DNA of 64,000 bases from positions 558,001 to 622,000 of the forward strand of contig NZ_JAODPB010000002.1 of assembly GCF_025770735.1 (NCBI RefSeq). Reading direction: 5' to 3'. Positions 1 to 8,941 of the stretch are shown here, one piece after another (position 1 is the stretch's first letter; every line of letters starts with the position of its first letter). The notes below the pieces were generated by a model. It worked only from the letters and a program-made list of their open reading frames with translations, was not told the DNA's origin and ran no database searches. Origin of the DNA: Shouchella tritolerans (GTDB taxonomy: Bacteria > Bacillota > Bacilli > Bacillales > Bacillaceae_D). Made by a program: the position numbers and the translations under genes.

Positions 1-545
1 GGTCTGACGTCGTTCTTGTCGTCTTAGATGGCGAAGAGGGGATTATTGAACAGGATAAAAAAATAGCCGGTTATGCCCATGAAGCGGGAAGGGCAATCGT
101 CATTGTCGTCAACAAATGGGACGCCGTAAAAAAAGACGACAAAACGATGCAAACATTTATCGAAGACATCCGTTCCGAGTTTCAGTTTCTTTCGTATGCG
201 CCGATTTGTTTTTTGTCCGCCAAGACCAAGCAACGCCTTCATTTGTTGCTGCCTGAAGTGAGGAAAGTGTCAGAAAGCCATCATCTTCGTGTGCCGACTC
301 ATGTCCTCAATGATATGATCATGGATGCGGTAGCAATGAATCCAACCCCAACGGATAAAGGCAAGCGCCTGAAAATCAATTATGTGACGCAAGTGGCCGT
401 GCAGCCGCCGACATTCGTGTTCTTTGTAAATGAACCTGAACTAATGCATTTCTCTTATAGGCGCTTTTTAGAAAACCGTTTGCGTGCCACTTTTGAGTTT
501 GAAGGAACGCCTATTCACATCATTGCACGGAAAAAGAATGATTAA
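1..545 (+). CDS. der: GTPase Der (EngA), C-terminal part
   Basis: The 5' end lies outside the window; the reading frame runs from base 3 to the TAA at 543-545. Der is an essential double-GTPase needed for maturation of the 50S ribosomal subunit. What remains is the end of the second GTPase domain, with the G4 motif NKWD near position 117 followed by the G5-like segment FLSAKTK, and the C-terminal KH-like RNA-binding domain ending in [15 protein letters not shown], typical of the family. Der-plsY-gpsA is a common Bacillaceae order (yphC/engA next to gpsA in B. subtilis). Confidence 0.95.
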   Translation, partial: SDVVLVVLDGEEGIIEQDKKIAGYAHEAGRAIVIVVNKWDAVKKDDKTMQTFIEDIRSEFQFLSYAPICFLSAKTKQRLHLLLPEVRKVSESHHLRVPTHVLNDMIMDAVAMNPTPTDKGKRLKINYVTQVAVQPPTFVFFVNEPELMHFSYRRFLENRLRATFEFEGTPIHIIARKKND

Positions 546-567
546 TTATTGGCAAGGGGGAAACTGA

Positions 568-1185
568 ATGATCGTTTCATTAATTGTGACGGTGTTGTTC
601 GGTTATTTGCTTGGGTCTGTCAGCTTTAGCTACATCATTGCAAAGAAAATCAAGAAAATCGATATACGCAGTGAAGGAAGTGGCAATGCTGGGGCGACAA
701 ATACATTGCGTGTGCTTGGAATCGGACCGGCCATTTGCGTCCTTTTGCTTGATGTCGCAAAAGGGGTTGCCCCTGCACTTCTTGCCATTGCCCTCACGAA
801 TGGGGACTACCCCCTTGTGCCGGCTTTGGCGGGCTTAGCGGCCATTCTCGGGCATAATTGGCCTATTTATTTTGGCTTTCGCGGCGGAAAAGGAGTTGCT
901 ACTTCCATTGGCGTTGTGGCCACGCTTTTATTTTATCCTGCCCTTTGTGCCGGAATTGTAGCGATTTTAAGCATCGTTTTCACAAAATATGTATCCCTTG
1001 GTTCGCTTTTATTTGCAGTGTTAACGCCAATTGCTGCACTCATCATGCTGCCGTTTTTTCATTACCCACTAGAATATATTTATTTAGCTGTGTTATTGGC
1101 GATCCTATCTTTATGGCGGCACCGCACGAACATGGGACGGCTTATTGCAGGCACGGAAAACAAATTAGGGAAAAAACATGCGTAG
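568..1185 (+). CDS. plsY: Acyl-phosphate:glycerol-3-phosphate acyltransferase PlsY
   Basis: A 205-residue polytopic membrane protein that transfers an acyl group from acyl-phosphate to glycerol-3-phosphate, the first step of phospholipid synthesis. The family signatures are visible: GYLLGSVSFSYI at the N-terminus, the SGNAGATNTLR loop around residue 40, and GHNWPIYFGFRGGKGVAT near residue 95. The ATG at 568 follows the RBS AAGGGGG at 552-557. It sits directly before gpsA, which makes its substrate glycerol-3-phosphate. Confidence 0.97.
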   Translation: MIVSLIVTVLFGYLLGSVSFSYIIAKKIKKIDIRSEGSGNAGATNTLRVLGIGPAICVLLLDVAKGVAPALLAIALTNGDYPLVPALAGLAAILGHNWPIYFGFRGGKGVATSIGVVATLLFYPALCAGIVAILSIVFTKYVSLGSLLFAVLTPIAALIMLPFFHYPLEYIYLAVLLAILSLWRHRTNMGRLIAGTENKLGKKHA

Positions 1186-1197
1186 GAGGAGTTCATG

Positions 1198-2220
1198 ATG
1201 CAAAAAATTGCGGTTATTGGAGCGGGAAGCTGGGGAAGCGCTTTAGCGATGGTTCTTGCGGATAATGGCCATGATGTTCGTCTAATCGGGCGCCGACATG
1301 AACAAATGAACGAATTGAACGAACGTCATACGAATGAATCATATTTGCCGAACATCGAATTGCCAAAAACGATTCGCGGTTATACAGGAATGGAGGAAGC
1401 TCTTGACGGAGTTGAGGCTATCGTATTAGTCGTTCCAACTAAAGCGATGCGTGATACTGTCCGTAAAATGGCGCCATATTTGCAAAAGGCGGTACCGGTT
1501 ATTCATGCAAGCAAAGGGATTGAACCTGCGACCCATAAGCGCATATCCGAAATGATCGCCGAAGAAGATGCAAGCACGAATCGCATTTCTTCCATTACGG
1601 TTTTATCTGGACCAAGTCATGCCGAGGAAGTGGCATTGCGCCAACCGACAACCGTTACGGTTGCTTCAGCGGATGATGAGGCAGCCAAATATACGCAAAA
1701 TTTGTTTATGAACCAACAGTTTCGTGTCTATACCAATCCTGATCTAGTCGGTGTTGAAATCGGAGGGGCACTAAAAAACATTATTGCGCTAGCGTGTGGT
1801 GTGACGAATGGCCTTGGTTACGGGGATAATACAAAAGCAGCGATCATGACGAGAGGGTTGGCGGAAATTTCCCGCCTTGGCACAACAATGGGGGCAAAAC
1901 CTTTAACGTTCTCAGGTTTATCAGGGCTCGGCGATTTAATTGTGACTTGTACAAGTGTGCATTCACGTAACTGGCGTGCTGGACGGATGATCGGCGAAGG
2001 TTTGTCTATGGATGAAGTGCTTGAAAGAATGGGAATGGTTGTCGAAGGAATTCGAACAACGCAGGCAGCCTATGAACTATCCGAAAAGCTAGAGATTGAT
2101 ATGCCAGTGACCAAAGCGCTCTATAGTGTCCTGTTTAACGGAATTGACCCTTACCAAGCAGCTGAAGAATTAATGGGACGTGTAAAGCGTCATGAAGTGG
2201 AGTCGCTTTACCGTTCGTAA
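1198..2220 (+). CDS. gpsA: NAD(P)-dependent glycerol-3-phosphate dehydrogenase
   Basis: Reduces dihydroxyacetone phosphate to sn-glycerol-3-phosphate for phospholipid synthesis in the cytoplasm. The Rossmann motif GAGSWGSALA is at the N-terminus, the active-site region GVEIGGALKNIIALACG with its catalytic lysine is in the middle, and TCTSVHSRNWRAG follows in the all-helical domain. Two adjacent ATGs exist (1195 and 1198); the second is preferred because it lies 7 nt from the RBS AGGAGGA (1184-1190) and matches the family start (M-x-K-I). The gene is 10 bases after plsY and clearly co-transcribed. Confidence 0.97.
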   Translation: MQKIAVIGAGSWGSALAMVLADNGHDVRLIGRRHEQMNELNERHTNESYLPNIELPKTIRGYTGMEEALDGVEAIVLVVPTKAMRDTVRKMAPYLQKAVPVIHASKGIEPATHKRISEMIAEEDASTNRISSITVLSGPSHAEEVALRQPTTVTVASADDEAAKYTQNLFMNQQFRVYTNPDLVGVEIGGALKNIIALACGVTNGLGYGDNTKAAIMTRGLAEISRLGTTMGAKPLTFSGLSGLGDLIVTCTSVHSRNWRAGRMIGEGLSMDEVLERMGMVVEGIRTTQAAYELSEKLEIDMPVTKALYSVLFNGIDPYQAAEELMGRVKRHEVESLYRS

Positions 2221-2316
2221 ACTTCGTTTTTAGCCGTTTGATTCCGTCTAGATTGCGCACACTCTTTTTTTCTCATGCATACGATAAGGAGAACGTAAGC
2301 ATGAGGAGGGATTTAG

Positions 2317-2583
2317 GTGTTTAAGAAAAATGACTCATTTTTTGATCAAGTGCATAAAACGACAAAAGTGCGCCCTGATGAGCTATTAAAGCTGGCTAAC
2401 TCTGTCAGTCAAGCCAATTTGAAAGATGAGGCAACGTTGCGCCAATTGATTGGCAAAGTGGCTGGCCTTGCAAACAGGCCAGTCTCTAAACAACAAGAGG
2501 ACCAAATCGTTGAAGCGATTTTAAACAACAATATGCCAACTGATATGGCTTCATTGGCTAAAATGTTTAATAACAAAAAATAA
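2317..2583 (+). CDS. spoVIF: Stage VI sporulation protein F
   Basis: An 88-residue cytoplasmic protein with the SpoVIF-like pattern FFDQV-K-T-V near the N-terminus, LKDEATLRQLI and a C-terminal SLAKMFNNKK. In B. subtilis SpoVIF (YjcC) is needed for late spore-coat assembly. Translation starts at GTG 2317, 6 nt from the RBS AGGAGGG (2304-2310). An overlapping micro-ORF with its own RBS precedes it (see findings). A terminator at 2681-2720 closes the unit. The assignment rests on sequence pattern recall and size. Confidence 0.8.
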   Translation: MFKKNDSFFDQVHKTTKVRPDELLKLANSVSQANLKDEATLRQLIGKVAGLANRPVSKQQEDQIVEAILNNNMPTDMASLAKMFNNKK

Positions 2584-2680
2584 GACAAATTAGTCAAACA
2601 TCTAGACCAAAACCTGGAGCCTGCATATACTTTAATAGAACACCTACTATTAAAAGAGGGCTAAGAATAAGGATTTAGTC

Positions 2681-2720
2681 AAGCTAGAGAGGAGAGCCCC
2701 ACTCCTGTCTAGCTTTTTTT
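2681..2720 (+). terminator. Rho-independent terminator after spoVIF
   Basis: Stem of 13 bp with one mismatch: AGCTAGAGAGGAG (2682-2694) against CTCCTGTCTAGCT (2702-2714), followed by a run of T to 2720. Confidence 0.85.
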
Positions 2721-2791
2721 ATCTCTATCTGCTTGTCTTACCTTATGGTATACTTGCCTATGTACCAATCCGAAAAGAGGGGTGTCTCGCA

Positions 2792-2998
2792 TTGTCGCAA
2801 GCGATGTTAAATATGTACATATCTTTTGGCGGTCTGCTGCTCATGTTCATTTCTGCAGGTACCGCGCTTTTAGCGCGAACAAAACTGAGCGGCTTCTTTT
2901 CAAAAGTTGTGTTAACGTTTTCTTTTTGTTGTCTGCTTGTTTCAGGGATCATTGTCGCCTATATCGTCCTTGGCGGTCCGACATCAACGGGCAGGTAG
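2792..2998 (+). CDS. yphE: Small membrane protein, YphE/DUF2768-like
   Basis: A 68-residue protein with two predicted membrane helices (about residues 6-28 and 38-62). Size, two-helix shape and position between gpsA and spoIVA match B. subtilis yphE (DUF2768), whose function is not known to me. It begins at TTG 2792 (M-S-Q-A-M) after the purine-rich RBS AGAGGGGTG (2776-2784). An in-frame ATG at 2804 is a possible alternative start. The next gene, yphF, starts 25 bases later. Confidence 0.75.
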   Translation: MSQAMLNMYISFGGLLLMFISAGTALLARTKLSGFFSKVVLTFSFCCLLVSGIIVAYIVLGGPTSTGR

Positions 2999-3023
2999 CC
3001 ATTTTGCAAGGAGGAATGAATCA

Positions 3024-3743
3024 ATGAAGCAGCTTCTTGCTTCCTGTATGGCAGGTTGTCTTGTTCTTGTCCTAAGTGGTTGTTTTTTGCCAGAGGAACA
3101 GAGAGCAGAAAACCAAATTGCTTACCCAGACCAACTAGCGGCTGTGCAAACGGCAGTTGACCAATTTCAGGAGGATACCGGTGTCCTTCCAATCACCAAT
3201 TTTGATGAGAATACCCATGAGTACCAGCGCTATACGGTTGACTTTAGGCAGTTGGTTCCCCGTTATTTGCAACAGCCGCCGGGAACAGCCTTTGAAAATG
3301 GCGGTACCCACCAATATACGCTCATAAATGTGGAAGAGGACCCAGAAGTGAAAGTTTTGGATGTTACAGCGATGAATGTCGTTCGTGACCTTCAACAACG
3401 GATTTACGATTATATGCGAGAACATACATATGCGCCAATTGGAGAGGCGCTAGACTATAATTTGTTTACGCTAGACTTTAAAGCACTCGGTTATTCAGAA
3501 GAGCCGTATGTAGCCAGTCCTTATAACCAAACGTCGCTACCGTTGTTATTTACAAACGATGGCGAAGTGGTGATCGATTATTTACTTGATTTAAAGATGG
3601 CAGAGCAGGAAAAAGATTTTGAGGAAGGCGTCGACCTTCGCCGTTATTTATATGAAGACTCTCCTTTTTTGCCATTGTATTCAGTGCCGTACTCCCTTGA
3701 TGAGGAAGGCAATATTCAATACGACACGCGTTTCTACGATTAA
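3024..3743 (+). CDS. yphF: Lipoprotein YphF-like
   Basis: A 239-residue exported lipoprotein: a short basic start, a hydrophobic core and the lipobox L-S-G-C with the lipidated cysteine at residue 20. The mature part is acidic and has no domain I recognise. The ATG at 3024 follows AAGGAGGAA (3008-3016); the frame is open further upstream but that part lacks an RBS and would bury the signal peptide. Position directly upstream of spoIVA matches yphF of B. subtilis. Confidence 0.75.
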   Translation: MKQLLASCMAGCLVLVLSGCFLPEEQRAENQIAYPDQLAAVQTAVDQFQEDTGVLPITNFDENTHEYQRYTVDFRQLVPRYLQQPPGTAFENGGTHQYTLINVEEDPEVKVLDVTAMNVVRDLQQRIYDYMREHTYAPIGEALDYNLFTLDFKALGYSEEPYVASPYNQTSLPLLFTNDGEVVIDYLLDLKMAEQEKDFEEGVDLRRYLYEDSPFLPLYSVPYSLDEEGNIQYDTRFYD

Positions 3744-3793
3744 CTCCTCGATTCCAAAGTCTTACCATTCGAATTGATAAAATAGGTCTAATC

Positions 3794-3830
3794 TGCCCCT
3801 TCCATCCATATAGTTACATTGGAAGGGGCA
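3794..3830 (+). repeat. Perfect 11-bp inverted repeat after yphF
   Basis: TGCCCCTTCCA (3794-3804) is exactly complementary to TGGAAGGGGCA (3820-3830). It is placed like a terminator for yphF but lacks a convincing T-run downstream. Confidence 0.55.
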
Positions 3831-3893
3831 TGTTGCGGGAGGCTCCCCTTCTCAAGCATTGGATGCAGGCACAATTTAATTTTTCCTAGTCAG

Positions 3894-3921
3894 TCATAAT
3901 AAGTGGACAATGTCATAGAAA
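3894..3921 (+). promoter_or_regulatory. Candidate sigma-E promoter of spoIVA
   Basis: TCATAAT (3894-3900) and CATAGAAA (3914-3921), 13 bases apart, resemble the sigma-E -35 (KMATATT) and -10 (CATACAHT) elements. spoIVA of B. subtilis is transcribed by sigma-E in the mother cell, so a promoter of this type is expected here. Confidence 0.55.
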
Positions 3922-3988
3922 TGATAGTGGTTAGATATGAAAGACTCGGCTGCATCAAACTTTACTTGACCGGGAGGGGATTCTTTTG

Positions 3989-5467
3989 TTGGAAAAAGTA
4001 GATATCTTTAAAGATATCGCAGAGCGGACCGGAGGCGACATTTATCTCGGTGTTGTAGGGGCGGTTCGCACTGGAAAATCGACATTTATTAAGAAATTCA
4101 TGGAGCTAGTCGTGCTGCCGAATATTGAAAATGAGGCTGACAAAGCACGTGCCCAAGATGAGCTTCCGCAATCGGCAGCAGGAAAAACGATCATGACAAC
4201 AGAGCCGAAATTTGTTCCGAATCAAGCTGTTTCAATTCATGTGGATGAGGGGCTCGATGTCAATATTCGCCTCGTTGATTGTGTCGGTTATGCTGTTCCA
4301 GGCGCAAAAGGCTATGAAGATGAAAATGGACCACGGATGATCCACACGCCGTGGTATGAAGAACCGATTCCGTTTCAGGAAGCGGCAGAAATAGGGACGC
4401 GCAAAGTCATACAAGAGCATTCGACTTTGGGTGTTGTGATCACAACAGATGGAACGATAGGCGATATACCACGACAGGACTATCTCGAATCAGAAGGGCG
4501 AGTTGTAGAGGAACTGAAGGAAGTCGGGAAGCCATTTATCATGATTGTGAACAGTGTACGCCCAAGCCATCCGGAGACGGAGGAGCTGCGTACATCGCTG
4601 GCTGAAGAATACGATATTCCAGTGCTGGCGATGAGCATTGAGAGCATGACCGACCATGATATAAATAGTGTGCTCCGTGAAGTTCTTTTTGAATTTCCCG
4701 TTCACGAAGTCAATGTCAATTTGCCAAGCTGGGTCATGGTTCTAAATAATGAGCATTGGCTGCGGCAAAGCTATGAAGATTCTGTACGGGAAACCGTCAA
4801 AGATATCAAACGTCTACGTGACGTCGATCGAGTTGTCAGCCAATTTACAGAATTGGAGTTTATTGAAAAAGCGAAATTGGCCGGAATTGAAATGGGCCAA
4901 GGAATTGCCGAAATTGATTTGTATGCTCCTGATGCCTTGTACGACCAAGTGTTGAAAGAAGTAGTTGGGGTCGAAATACGAGGAAAGGATCATTTGCTGT
5001 CTTTGATGCAAGACTTTGCCCATGCCAAGTCCGAGTACGACCAAGTTGCAGACGCTCTTCGCATGGTGAAACAAACAGGGTATGGCATTGCCGCACCGTC
5101 TTTGAATGACATGAGTTTGGATGAACCAGAAATTATTCGCCATGGCTCAAGATTTGGAGTCCGTTTAAAAGCAGTGGCGCCATCCATCCATATGATTAAA
5201 GTCGATGTCGAATCGGAATTTGCGCCAATCATTGGCACCGAAAAACAAAGCGAAGAACTCGTTCGCTATTTGATGCAAGATTTTGAAGAAAATCCGCTTT
5301 CGATTTGGAACTCCGATATTTTCGGCCGGTCCTTAAATTCGATCGTCCGCGAAGGGATTTCCGCTAAATTGTCGTTAATGCCTGAGAATGCCCGCTACAA
5401 GCTGCAAGAAACATTAGAACGTATTATTAATGAAGGCTCTGGTGGATTGATCGCCATTATTTTGTAA
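3989..5467 (+). CDS. spoIVA: Stage IV sporulation protein A (spore coat ATPase)
   Basis: A 492-residue mother-cell protein that polymerises around the forespore using ATP and forms the basement layer of the coat; also required for cortex assembly. The N-terminal P-loop GAVRTGKST is at residues 24-32. The protein is very close to B. subtilis SpoIVA throughout and ends in GSGGLIAIIL, the conserved C-terminus that contacts the membrane anchor SpoVM. Two TTG codons exist at 3986 and 3989; the second gives the canonical M-E-K-V-D start and lies 7-8 nt from GGGAGGGGA. The hbs gene that follows it in B. subtilis is not present. Confidence 0.98.
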   Translation: MEKVDIFKDIAERTGGDIYLGVVGAVRTGKSTFIKKFMELVVLPNIENEADKARAQDELPQSAAGKTIMTTEPKFVPNQAVSIHVDEGLDVNIRLVDCVGYAVPGAKGYEDENGPRMIHTPWYEEPIPFQEAAEIGTRKVIQEHSTLGVVITTDGTIGDIPRQDYLESEGRVVEELKEVGKPFIMIVNSVRPSHPETEELRTSLAEEYDIPVLAMSIESMTDHDINSVLREVLFEFPVHEVNVNLPSWVMVLNNEHWLRQSYEDSVRETVKDIKRLRDVDRVVSQFTELEFIEKAKLAGIEMGQGIAEIDLYAPDALYDQVLKEVVGVEIRGKDHLLSLMQDFAHAKSEYDQVADALRMVKQTGYGIAAPSLNDMSLDEPEIIRHGSRFGVRLKAVAPSIHMIKVDVESEFAPIIGTEKQSEELVRYLMQDFEENPLSIWNSDIFGRSLNSIVREGISAKLSLMPENARYKLQETLERIINEGSGGLIAIIL

Positions 5468-5547
5468 CGGGGCACAGGTGGCCCTTTAGGCATTTGTCTT
5501 TTTAGCAAGGTGCTATGTTTGATCCTGAATGGAGATTGCTTTCGACT

Positions 5548-5580
5548 AACTCATTGCCAATTGCGATGAGTTCTTTTTGC
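5548..5580 (+). terminator. Terminator between spoIVA and folE
   Basis: AACTCAT (5548-5554) pairs with ATGAGTT, with an inner GC step, and is followed by CTTTTTGCTTTTC. Confidence 0.7.
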
Positions 5581-5652
5581 TTTTCCACTGTTCTTTTGCT
5601 ACTCTTTAGAAGAGATTTATCCTTTATAAAGAGTTTCGGTGGAGGGACAAGA

Positions 5653-6222
5653 ATGGTTGACCACGATAAATTACAGCAAGCAGTGCGAATGATATTAGAA
5701 GCAATTGGCGAAAACCCTGAACGTGAAGGGCTTGCAGATACCCCTAGAAGGGTAGCCCAAATGTATGAAGAAATGTTCAGCGGTCTTCATGAAGATCCAA
5801 GCGAGCATTTAAAAACGGTATTTGGCGAAGAGCATGAAGAACTTGTGCTTGTCAAAGACATTCCGTTCTTTTCGATGTGCGAGCATCACCTTGTGCCGTT
5901 TTTTGGAAAAGCTCATATTGCTTACATTCCCCAAAATGGGATCGTGACGGGGCTGTCGAAACTGGCGCGCACTGTCGATGGAATAGCAAGAAGGCCGCAA
6001 GTACAAGAAAGAATGACGAAAACATTAGCTGATGTGCTAATGTCTACCTTAGACGCAAAAGGGGCAATGGTCGTTCTGTCTGCAGAACATATGTGCATGG
6101 CGATGAGAGGCATTAAAAAGCCAGGTTCGAAAACGGTGACGACAGCAGTGCGCGGCTCATTCGCCGATGACGGAGAAGCGCGTGCGGAAGTATTGCAACT
6201 AATCCAAACGAAGGAGGCGTAA
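5653..6222 (+). CDS. folE: GTP cyclohydrolase I
   Basis: A 189-residue enzyme converting GTP to 7,8-dihydroneopterin triphosphate, the first step of folate synthesis. Visible signatures are the zinc and active-site segment [26 protein letters not shown], and the second zinc cysteine in [14 protein letters not shown]. The ATG at 5653 is preceded by GGTGGAGGGA; the frame is open upstream to 5515 but without homology. It forms an operon with mtrB two bases downstream, as in B. subtilis, where folE is mtrA. Confidence 0.98.
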   Translation: MVDHDKLQQAVRMILEAIGENPEREGLADTPRRVAQMYEEMFSGLHEDPSEHLKTVFGEEHEELVLVKDIPFFSMCEHHLVPFFGKAHIAYIPQNGIVTGLSKLARTVDGIARRPQVQERMTKTLADVLMSTLDAKGAMVVLSAEHMCMAMRGIKKPGSKTVTTAVRGSFADDGEARAEVLQLIQTKEA

Positions 6223-6224
6223 CG

Positions 6225-6452
6225 ATGGCACATGAGAGTGATTTTTTTGTTATAAAAGCAAAAGAAAATGGTGTTCAAGTCATTGGTCTTACCCGCGGTT
6301 CGGATACCCGTTTTCACCATTCGGAAAAACTCGACAAAGGTGAAGTCATGATTGGCCAATTTACGGAACATACATCAGCTGTCAAAGTCCGCGGCAAAGC
6401 GATTATCCAAACAAGCCACGGCACATTGGATACGGAGGAATCAGGCGCTTAA
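6225..6452 (+). CDS. mtrB: TRAP, trp RNA-binding attenuation protein
   Basis: A 75-residue protein that forms an 11-mer ring and, when loaded with tryptophan, binds series of GAG/UAG triplets in target RNAs. It is nearly collinear with B. subtilis Mtr[47 protein letters not shown], containing the Lys-Lys-Arg RNA-contact positions. Its expected target is the triplet array before trpE at 15102-15171 in this same window. No anti-TRAP gene is seen here. Confidence 0.98.
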   Translation: MAHESDFFVIKAKENGVQVIGLTRGSDTRFHHSEKLDKGEVMIGQFTEHTSAVKVRGKAIIQTSHGTLDTEESGA

Positions 6453-6470
6453 ATGCGAGCGCTTTTTTCT
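6443..6470 (+). terminator. Terminator overlapping the mtrB stop
   Basis: GCGCT (6445-6449) pairs with AGCGC (6458-6462), followed by TTTTTTCTTT. The stem overlaps the mtrB stop codon. Confidence 0.65.
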
Positions 6471-6479
6471 TTGTGTTCA

Positions 6480-6508
6480 TTGGATAAGGGCGTATGCTAT
6501 ACTATATA
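6480..6508 (+). promoter_or_regulatory. Sigma-A-type promoter of the hepS operon
   Basis: TTGGAT (6480-6485), a 17-base spacer and TATATA (6503-6508) lie about 45 bases before hepS, behind the mtrB terminator. Confidence 0.6.
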
Positions 6509-6550
6509 AAGAACATTAGCGGGTTGTACGCGATAGAGGGGACATGAACA

Positions 6551-7333
6551 ATGAGCAATACAACGTTGCCGGTGATGCGATCGGCGCTTGAAATAAAACA
6601 GCGCTTTGAACGGATATTGCAATACGATTATTTGCAAGGATACATTGACAACACCCGCCCCGACGCCGATGAACTTTGGCTGGTTTATACGATTTTGACC
6701 GAATCGGAACCGCCAGATCGTGCCGGGGCGATCACGCTTGCGTGGGGCTTTGCCCATGCTGGACTACTGGTCCACGATCTTGTGTCCTTACATAACACAA
6801 ATGAAGAGTTTGCCAAAAAGAAGCGCCAACTGAATGTGTTGGCTGGCGATTTTTACAGCGCCCTGTATTACCAAGCTTTGGCTCGAGTCCATGCGGTTGA
6901 TATGATTGAACTGTTTGGTAGCACCCTTCAAGAAGTGTATGAAAAGAAAATCGCAAGCCACCTAGACAAAGACAACTCGTTTGAGACTCGCCTCGTTCAA
7001 ACGGAAGAGATTGAAGCACTACTGGCAGTGGCGATAGCCAAGGCAATTGGTCAGGAAGGATACGAGCCGTTGCTTAGGCCGTTTTTTCTGTATAAACGCT
7101 TAGAAAAAGAAAAAGAAAATGCCAAGGCGGGTTGCTTATCACCGCTTATTGAAGCTTGGACGGCCGAGAACAGACAAGGTTCCCTTTTTAAAGTTGAACA
7201 ACAGAGGCGATTAGAACAACTACAAGAAGCAGTGGGCAAGCAGGATAATAAAGCAAGTGCGTTTATAAAAACATTCCTTGAAAAGCAAGGAGGTAGCGAC
7301 AGTGGACCAATCGAAAGAACAACGCGTTCATGA
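6551..7333 (+). CDS. hepS: Heptaprenyl diphosphate synthase component I
   Basis: A 260-residue helical, non-catalytic subunit of the two-component heptaprenyl diphosphate synthase that makes the C35 side chain of menaquinone-7. It lacks the Asp-rich motifs of the catalytic subunit, and the segment [17 protein letters not shown] matches the HepS family. The ATG at 6551 follows GAGGGG (6536-6541). Its 3' end overlaps menG by 32 bases. HepT lies three genes downstream in the same operon. Confidence 0.9.
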   Translation: MSNTTLPVMRSALEIKQRFERILQYDYLQGYIDNTRPDADELWLVYTILTESEPPDRAGAITLAWGFAHAGLLVHDLVSLHNTNEEFAKKKRQLNVLAGDFYSALYYQALARVHAVDMIELFGSTLQEVYEKKIASHLDKDNSFETRLVQTEEIEALLAVAIAKAIGQEGYEPLLRPFFLYKRLEKEKENAKAGCLSPLIEAWTAENRQGSLFKVEQQRRLEQLQEAVGKQDNKASAFIKTFLEKQGGSDSGPIERTTRS

Positions 7334-8009
7334 CGTATTTCAATCGATTTATAAAAAATACGATGTGATGAATTCTGTTATCAGTTTGCAGCAACACAAA
7401 AGCTGGCGTAAAGATACAATGAAGCAAATGGATGTCCAAGCAGGAACGAGTGCTCTCGATGTATGTTGCGGCACAGGGGATTGGACGTTGGCGCTGTCGG
7501 AAGCTGTGGGCGAGCATGGGACAGTGATTGGCCTTGATTTTAGCGAAAATATGCTCGCAGTGGGCCGTGAAAAAGTCCAAGCCGCTAAGCGTAATAATAT
7601 CTCGCTTGTTCATGGAAACGCGATGGAGCTTCCGTATGGCGACAACACGTTTGATTATGTGACGATCGGTTTTGGTTTGCGGAATGTTCCTGATTACATG
7701 CAAGTGTTACAGGAGATGTGCCGGGTAGCCAAGCCTGGAGGTAAAATAGTTTGTCTCGAAACGTCGCAGCCAACCATACCAGTCTTTAAACAGCTATACT
7801 TTTTTTATTTTAAGCGGATCATGCCCCTTGCAGGAAAAGTATTTGCTAAAAAATACGAGGAATACTCATGGCTACAAGAATCAACATTAGCGTTTCCAGG
7901 GAAAGACAAACTTCGAGACATGTTCGTTGAAGCTGGAATGAAGGATGTTGCTGTAAAGAGCTATACAGGCGGTGTTTGCGCTATGCATATGGGGATAAAG
8001 CCGTTATAG
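7302..8009 (+). CDS. menG: Demethylmenaquinone methyltransferase
   Basis: A 235-residue SAM-dependent enzyme performing the final C-methylation of demethylmenaquinone. Motif I is [13 protein letters not shown], followed by [36 protein letters not shown] and RVAKPGG; these are UbiE/MenG signatures. The GTG at 7302 ([10 protein letters not shown]) follows AAGGAGGTA (7287-7295) and aligns with the B. subtilis start, although the frame is open further upstream inside hepS. MenG acts last in both the classical and futalosine menaquinone routes. Confidence 0.96.
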   Translation: MDQSKEQRVHDVFQSIYKKYDVMNSVISLQQHKSWRKDTMKQMDVQAGTSALDVCCGTGDWTLALSEAVGEHGTVIGLDFSENMLAVGREKVQAAKRNNISLVHGNAMELPYGDNTFDYVTIGFGLRNVPDYMQVLQEMCRVAKPGGKIVCLETSQPTIPVFKQLYFFYFKRIMPLAGKVFAKKYEEYSWLQESTLAFPGKDKLRDMFVEAGMKDVAVKSYTGGVCAMHMGIKPL

Positions 8010-8042
8010 AAATGTGTAATATTGGAGAGGAGTAAGGCAGTA

Positions 8043-8930
8043 ATGGCTACTGCAGCTTTAAATAAAACGAAAATCTTTTTGCGAATGATTAAGTTTGAAC
8101 ATACGATTTTTGCATTGCCGTTTGCATTCTTAGCAATGTTGCTTGGCAGTTTAATTGCCCACGGACAGTTTCCTACGTTGCTTCAGTGGCTTTGGGTGAC
8201 ACTGGCGATGGTCGGAGCAAGGAGTGCTGCGATGTCGCTCAACCGTGTGATAGACGCCAAATTTGATCGTGAAAACCCAAGAACGGCGAACAGGGAGATA
8301 CCGGCAGGACTGTTATCCAAAGCGGATGTCTGGATTTTTATTGTCGCTTCTTTTGCACTCTTGTTTTTGGCTGCTTCGCAGTTGAATGTTCTTTCCGTCT
8401 ATTTGCTGCCAATTGCTGTATTTTTTCTTGTGTTTTATTCCTATACGAAACGCTTTACATGGGCATGCCACTTAATTTTAGGGATAACGATCGGGATTGC
8501 GCCTCTAGGCGGATGGGTTGCTGTAACAGGACAACTGCCACTGGCTAGCTTTTGTTTGTTTTTGGCTGTCATGTTTTGGCTTGCTGGTTTTGACACCGTC
8601 TATGCAACACAGGATGCTGAATACGATCAAACACACGGGCTCCATTCGATTCCAAGCCGTTTCGGCATTAAAAAAGCGTTATGGATCGCCCGTTGTTTTC
8701 ATGTCGTCAGTTTTGCGTTTTTTGTCGGTCTCTACTTTTTAACGCCTTTGACATGGATTTACTTAGTGGGTGTCGCCCTTTCAGGGCTGATTATGGTTTA
8801 CCAGCATTTAATTGTTTCTGAGAAAGATTTATCGAAAGTGCAATTGGCGTTTTTTCCGATGAATGGAACGCTTAGTGTCGTTATGTTTTTATTTGCTTTC
8901 GCCGATATGCTTGTCATCCGGTTTTATTAA
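8043..8930 (+). CDS. mqnP: UbiA-family prenyltransferase, probably MqnP of the futalosine pathway
   Basis: A 295-residue polytopic membrane protein. Both Asp-rich UbiA motifs are present: NRVIDAKFD in the first part and DTVYATQDAEYD in the second. In annotations this type is often called 4-hydroxybenzoate polyprenyltransferase, but Gram-positives of this kind make no ubiquinone. Next to mqnA the likely role is prenylation of 1,4-dihydroxy-6-naphthoate. The ATG at 8043 is chosen because GGAGAGGAG (8024-8032) precedes it at good distance; an upstream TTG at 8022 would overlap that RBS. Confidence 0.85.
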   Translation: MATAALNKTKIFLRMIKFEHTIFALPFAFLAMLLGSLIAHGQFPTLLQWLWVTLAMVGARSAAMSLNRVIDAKFDRENPRTANREIPAGLLSKADVWIFIVASFALLFLAASQLNVLSVYLLPIAVFFLVFYSYTKRFTWACHLILGITIGIAPLGGWVAVTGQLPLASFCLFLAVMFWLAGFDTVYATQDAEYDQTHGLHSIPSRFGIKKALWIARCFHVVSFAFFVGLYFLTPLTWIYLVGVALSGLIMVYQHLIVSEKDLSKVQLAFFPMNGTLSVVMFLFAFADMLVIRFY

Positions 8931-8941
8931 AGGAGGTTCCT

